Below are positions 58,735 to 64,000 of a DNA stretch of 64,000 nt, piece by piece; position 1 is the stretch's first letter; each line of letters begins with the position of its first letter. The translations under genes were made by a program, and so were the position numbers. The stretch comes from Balaenoptera acutorostrata (lineage: Eukaryota; Chordata; Mammalia; Artiodactyla; Balaenopteridae): assembly GCF_949987535.1 (NCBI RefSeq), contig NC_080067.1, positions 68,386,128-68,450,127 of the forward strand. The letters run 5' to 3'. The notes beneath the pieces were generated by a model, which saw nothing but the letters and a program-made list of their open reading frames with translations, searched no databases and was not told the origin of the DNA.

Positions 58735-60560
58735 TGTTTCTGTTTTCATGTCTTCTACTCACAAGTTACAAGAAAGGATATATTAAAATTAACTTATGAA
58801 TTAAAAAAAAAACAATCCATTGAAACAGACCCAGAAATGGCACATATGATAGAATTAGTAGATAAGAACATTAAAACAGTTATTATAATTATATTGCATA
58901 TGTTCAAGAAGCTAGAGGAAAGATTGAACATAAGAGCCAACCAAACATCTAGAGATTAAACCTACAATGTATGAGATGAAGAACACACTAGATGGGATTA
59001 ACGGTATAACGACATTGCAGAAGAAAGGATTAGTGAACTTGACTGTATAGCAGTAGAAACTATCCCAAATCAAACATACACTGAAAAGAAATGAATGACT
59101 ATGAACTACAGAACAACTTCAACTAGCAAAATATACATGTAATTGGAGTTCTGGAAGAAGTAGAGGAAGGGATAGAACAGAAAAACTATTTGAAGAAACT
59201 TAATACAGAGTTCCAATTCCAATAAGGGCAGGGCAGCCTGTATTGGATGACCCTTCTGCCAGTAACAATTATATAGACAAAGTATTGTTTAGAGAGCAAC
59301 CAGAAGCAGGCAGAAACTTTAGAGAACACAAACCTTGAAATAAGGGAAGCAAACTAGAGGAGCTCTACACTTAACAAGTTTTTTTTCCTTTATCGCACAT
59401 TTCAGTTTGCCTTGGAGAACTGGAGGAAAAGAGCTTATAGTAGTATTCTTATTGGATGAAGAAACAGAGTTCAAGACTACCAAAGCAGTTGTAAATTGAG
59501 AGAGGCCATCTCAAGGAAGGAAGCCAGGGAGGAGGGAGCCCTAAATTCTTTTTACAGGTTTCTAAGTTGCACATACACAAACAATGCTTCAAGAAACCAT
59601 GCAGAAAGTAGCATCAGGAGGACTAAAGCGCTGAGCAGAGATATCAGTAAGTGCATAGTGCTGAATTTGAGTGCAAGCCCTACCAAATTTGAGGGAATGA
59701 TAAACATCTCAGGTTTTGTATTGAAACTGCAGAAGGACCATGCCTTAGGACTAAGGGCCACCCTAAGACCAAGGGCAAAAGTAAAATAAATCCTTTCTAA
59801 CAAAGCCAAAGGCCAAACTATTATAGGATCAGTAGGAAGAAGGAAAATATAACCTAAAATCAAGAGAAAAACATCAATAGAAGCAGATCTATGGATGACC
59901 TAGATATTAGAATTGGGAGTCAAGGACTTTAAAATAGAAATTATAAATAAATTAAAGGATTTAGAGGAAAAAGATCAGCAGAATGATTGGATACATAGGG
60001 AAATCTCAGCAGATAAATGGAAACTATAAAATAAAACCAAATGTAAATTCTAGAGTTAAAAAAATAAGATGAAAATTTCATTAGGTATCAACAGCATTTT
60101 TAACAGAGACAAATGTTATCTGTATGTTTGGAGACAGTTCAATAGAAATAATCCTAATGGAAGCACAGAGACTAAAAGGGTTGAAAATAAGTAGAAAGCT
60201 CTCAGTAACCTGTGAAACGATATCAAGAAGTCCTAACGTATGTATCACTGGCGAGGAGAGAGAGAGAAGTGGAGGGGGGGACTGAAAATTTCCCACATTT
60301 GGTGAAAAACATTAACCCGTATGTCCAAAAACTCAGCAAACTGCTAGTGGGATAAGTACAAAGAAAACCACACTCAGACACATCTTGGTCAAACTGCCAA
60401 AACCAAAGATAAAGAGGAATCTTAAAAGCAGCCAAAGATAAGACAATAATAAGAATGATGACTGATTTCTCATAAAAAGGAGGTGGGGAGGAGAGGCCAA
60501 GTGACAATAAATGGCATCTTTAAAGTACTAAAGAACGGTAATACGGTGCTTATATTGTAT
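58735..60560 (+). repeat. Old LINE-1 5'-leader/ORF1-region remnants (sense)
   Basis: 'gtagataagaacattaaaac', 'gcagaagaaaggattagtga' and, further on, 'gagtcaaggactttaaaata' are leader and ORF1-region pieces of old L1. The 93- and 97-codon frames here have no intact ORF1 domain. Confidence 0.5.
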
Positions 60561-62399
60561 GTTATATAACATTCCCAGTGGGGTCTAGCACAGCATCCCA
60601 TAATCAAATGCTTACATGGGATAAATAAAGACTATAAATAGCCTCACTTCAGGTCAGGTTTTGATGTCAGATAACTTTTGGTGCCAAAAGTTTTTAAAAA
60701 GTACTTTTGATTTCAGAGCTTTTTGGATTTTAGAATTATAATAAAAGGATTTGTGGGTATATTTTACTTGTCAGGAGGAGAACTGGCAATATATATTTAT
60801 AAATGTCTACACTCTTAGAAGTAGGGACTTAGAAGAATCTGTGCAATGAAAGTAACACATGAAGAGTGTATACCGAGTGTTACACAAGGATGTTTATGAC
60901 AGCATTTTTTAAATAATTTAAAAAATTGAAAACAACCTAAATGTCCCAATAGTTTCCTAATACTTGGTTAAATTAGTTATGGTATATGTATACAATGAAT
61001 GGACTGCTTTATAGCCATGAAAAAGCATGTTGTCAGAGAACATTGATATGGTGAAATAAACTCTCAACATGTTACATGAAAAGATCACAAAGCTGTGTGA
61101 TTCCAAATGTTAATAGTATTATTGCTGTGTGGTTGGATTGTCATTTTTATTTGCTTTATTTTGCGCTTTTGTATTTCTAAATTTCCATTCATGAACAGTA
61201 TTCCTTTGGTAATCAGAAAAATCAAGGCTTGTTTTTAAAAAAGCAAGGTGATAAGAAAGATATTCCTATTGCTATTAAACTTCAGATCAGATTGCTTCTC
61301 TAAGTTAGGAATCACTTTATTAACAAAGATCACAAAAGTTTAGCATTATTAAGGCCTTAGCTTAATATATCATCCATATCCCAAGATCTAGTGTTCTGCA
61401 CACCTGGATTTAAAGTGTCTTTTAAGCTGCATTGCCTGAGGCATTTCCAGAAGGAATCCTTTTAAACGAAAAATAAGACCTTTCGTAAGTGATGCTGAAC
61501 CATTTCTGTTACCACTTCAAACACTCTCTGACTTAATCTCCAGAGAACAGCATTCTCAGATAAATTGTCCAGCACCACGTCTAGTTTTTGGCTTGTTTTA
61601 AAAAGTCTGTAGATCCTTTTATGAGTTCATTTTTTTTAAGCTTAAATATCTACTTTGCTTTGAAATCTATTTTCTCCCTTTTCAAAAAGAGCATACCAGG
61701 AGTTAAAATTGGATCACATTCAGCAAACTACATCATACATCTGGAGTAAATTCCAGAGTATTAATGTCATTGTATGTTAAAGGAAAGACTTTCAAGTCTA
61801 ATTTTTGCAGACCTGCTAAATCTTAAAGGACAGTCTGGATAGCCAGCAGTTTGATCCCTGAGCTGAGGTATGTTTTCTAAAGTTATTCTGAAAGTCAGAG
61901 GGGAAAGGCATAAAAGACTGCAACATGGTCCTGTTTGAATGGATTGATGCCACAGTGATAGGAAATGTCTTTATCATTATATACTGTAGGCTGTTAGAAT
62001 TAAACTGTTAGAATTGGAACAGGCTTGAGAACTTGAGTCCAGTTGCTCTCCCAGTACTCATATCTCTTCTACATCATTGTAGATAGATAGTATCTAGTAT
62101 CTATTGAGCTACATGTAATAATTATTTTTCCTTATAAGTTAATAAGTAGATATTCTGATTTCATATCTTAGTCTCTGTGTACTTAATATTTGCTAGAATT
62201 CACTGCTGAAACCATGTGAACTTGGAGTTTTCTTTGTGGGAAGCTTTGATAAAAAATTCAATTTCTTTAATAAATATAGGGCTATTCATATTTTCTTTTT
62301 GATCTTGGGTCCATTTTTATAAGTTGTTTTTAAGGAAGTGTCATTTTCATTTATCAAATTTATTGGCATGAAATTATTCTTAATAGGCTCCTACTGCCT
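60561..62399. other. VPS8 intron, repeat-poor stretch
   Basis: No named repeat and no convincing exon. The part at about 61260-61900 is more balanced in composition than its surroundings. Confidence 0.45.
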
Positions 62400-63045
62400 T
62401 TTTTTCTTTCTTTTTTTTCAACATATTTATTGGAGTATAACTGCTTTACAATGGTGTGTTAGTTTCTGCTGTATAACAAAGTGAATGAGCTATACATATA
62501 CATATATCCCCATATACCCTCCCTCCTGTGTCTTCCTCCCGCCCTCCCTATCCCACCCCTCTAGGTGGTCACAAAGCACCGAACTGATCTCCTTGTGCTA
62601 TGCGGCTGCTTCCTACTAGCTATCTGTTTTACATTTGGTAGTGTATATATGTCCATGCCACTCTCTCACTTCATCCCTGTTTACCCTTCCCCTTCCCCAT
62701 GTCCTCAAGTCCATTCTCTACGTCTGCATCTTTATTCCTGTCCTGCCCCTAGATTCTTCAGAAACTTTTTTTTTCTTAGATTCCATATATATGTGTTAGC
62801 ATACGGTATTTGTTTTTCTCTTTCTGACTTACCTCACTCCGCATGACAGACTCTAGGTCCATCCACCTTACTACAAATAACTTAATTTTGTTTCTTTTTA
62901 TGGCTGAGTAATATTCCATTGTATATATGTGCCACATCTTCTTTATCCATTCATCTGTCAATGGACATTCAAGTTGGTTCCATGTCCTGGCTATTGTAAA
63001 TAGTGCTGCAGTGAACACTGGTGTGCATGTCTCTTTTTTATTATT
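62400..63045 (-). mobile_element. LINE-1 3' end (antisense), 5'-truncated
   Basis: The poly(T) at 62400-62417 is followed by the antisense 3' UTR and end of ORF2 (97-codon block at 62776-63069, TVFTAALFTIARTWNQ-like). The copy stops at about 63040, where the next one begins. Confidence 0.9.
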
Positions 63046-64000
63046 ATCATTATTATTAGTTTTTAGCATCTTTATTGGAGTATAGTTGCTTTACAATGGT
63101 GTGTTGGTTTCTGCTTTATAACAAAGTGAATCAGCTATACATATACATATGTCCCCATATCTCCTCCCTCTTGCGTCTCCCTCCCACCCTCCCTATCCCA
63201 CCCCTCTAGGTGGTCACAAAGCACTGAGCTGATCTCCCTGTGCTATGCGGCTGCTTCCCACTAGCTGTTTTACATTTGGTAATGTATATATGTCCATGCC
63301 ACTCTCTCACTTCATCCCAGCTTACCCTTCCCCTCCCCTCGTCCTCAAGTCCATTCTCTAGTAGGTCGCATCTTTATTCCCATCCTGCCCCTAGGTTCTT
63401 CATGACCATTTTTTTTTTCTTAGATTCCATATATATGTGTTAGCATACAGTATTTGTTTTTCTCTTTCTGACTTACTTCACTCTGTATGACAGACTCTAG
63501 GTCCATCCACCTCACTACAAATAACTCAATTTCGTTTCTTTTTATGGCTGAGTAATATTCCATTGTACATATGTGCCACATCTTCTTTATCCATTCATCT
63601 GTCGATGGACACTTAGGTTGCTTCCATGTCCTGGCTATTGTAAATACAGCTGCAGTGAACATGGTGGTACATGACTCTTTTTGAATTATGGTTTCCTCAG
63701 GGTATATGCCCAGTAGTGGGATTGCTGGGTCGTATGGTAGTTCTATTTTTAGTTTTTTAAGGAACCTCCATACTATTCTCCATAGTGGCTGTATCAATTT
63801 ACATTCTCACCAACAGTGCAAGAGTGTTCCCTTTTCTCCACACCCTCTCCAGCATTTATTGTTTGTAGCTTTTTTGATGATGGCCATTCTGACTGGTGTG
63901 AGGTGATATCTCATTGTTGTTTTGATTTGCATTTCTCTAATGATTAATGATGTTGAGCATTCTTTCATGTGTTTGTTGTCAATCTGTATATCTTTGGAGA
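63046..64000 (-). mobile_element. LINE-1 3' end (antisense), continues past the window
   Basis: It starts again with an antisense tail and 3' UTR ('catctttattggagtatagt'). A 125-codon ORF2 end lies at 63420-63797 ([18 protein letters not shown]), and more ORF2 runs to the window edge. The first ~615 bp are a second, similar copy of 62418-63040. Confidence 0.9.

Larger units (their letters stand above)
1..64000 (+). other. VPS8: Internal-to-3' part of the VPS8 gene (partial, nine exons plus introns)
   Basis: The window lies inside VPS8, transcribed on the + strand. Nine exons with AG/GT borders join without a frameshift or stop. Their lengths are 148, 90, 43, 104, 82, 83, 81, 170 and 166 nt. 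VPS8 is the CORVET-specific subunit that binds Rab5-type early endosomes and tethers them before fusion. It is built as an N-terminal beta-propeller, an alpha-solenoid and a C-terminal RING finger (family knowledge). Only the end of the solenoid and the RING are encoded here. The propeller exons, the promoter, the last coding exon(s) and the 3' UTR are not in the window. Intron sizes range from about 0.3 kb (26827-27164) to 15 kb (27248-42418). Confidence 0.93.

Noticed and set aside
47378..64000. Searched for the remaining C-terminal VPS8 exon(s).
   Set aside because: No splice-flanked segment matching the expected tail was found. It most likely lies beyond the window.
1..64000. Looked for tRNA, snRNA, 7SK, Y RNA, CRISPR arrays, operons and mitochondrial inserts.
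   Set aside because: None seen. tRNA-like A and B boxes all belong to CHR SINE heads.

Overview
This window is vertebrate, specifically mammalian, nuclear DNA. It consists of AT-rich introns carrying a few short exons with canonical GT/AG splice sites, heavily loaded with LINE-1, L2, MIR, DNA-transposon and LTR relics. Ten copies of a tRNA-derived SINE, whose head reads like 'cttccctggtggcgcagtgg', identify a cetartiodactyl. This is the CHR SINE family of whales, hippos and ruminants. I see no BovB or Bov-tA elements, no Alu, and no rodent or carnivore SINEs, so a whale or dolphin is the best guess and a hippopotamus is possible.

The only protein-coding gene I can support is VPS8, on the + strand. 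It encodes the CORVET-specific endosomal tethering subunit. Nine consecutive coding exons are present: 10015-10162, 17931-18020, 18576-18618, 22254-22357, 26745-26826, 27165-27247, 42419-42499, 44091-44260 and 47212-47377. Spliced together they give one uninterrupted frame of 322 codons plus one leading base. It covers the C-terminal part of the alpha-solenoid and the RING-H2 finger. The upstream exons and the final C-terminal exon(s) lie outside the window, so 1-10014 and 47378-64000 are read as intron.

Layout. 1-10014: intron with MER5-like, LTR, mariner MITE, two young CHR SINEs, L2 and one L1 piece. 10015-18020: exons 1 and 2 of the window, separated by an old L1 that hosts a younger 4.3-kb L1 with a perfect 16-bp target-site duplication, itself hosting a SINE. 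18021-27247: five exons in 9 kb with SINEs, L1M and L2. 27248-42418: a 15-kb intron with a deeply nested L1 complex (31.5-37.3 kb), an intact-ended Tigger element, and a possible alternative terminal exon with its own poly(A) signal near 38.7-39.1 kb. 42419-47377: the RING-encoding exons with L2 and MIR. 47378-64000: the start of the next intron, made of L2 with a nested LTR, old L1, CHR SINEs, a SINE/L1 composite and two tandem L1 3' ends at the right edge.

No novel multi-gene system is visible. The best leads are the candidate alternative last exon of VPS8, the structures of several retrotransposon insertions (twin-primed, internally deleted, tail-only, composite), and degenerate tandem units at the 5' end of one L1. 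I could not run any search. Repeat family names rest on recognition of consensus-like sequence, and repeat edges are approximate unless a target-site duplication is given.
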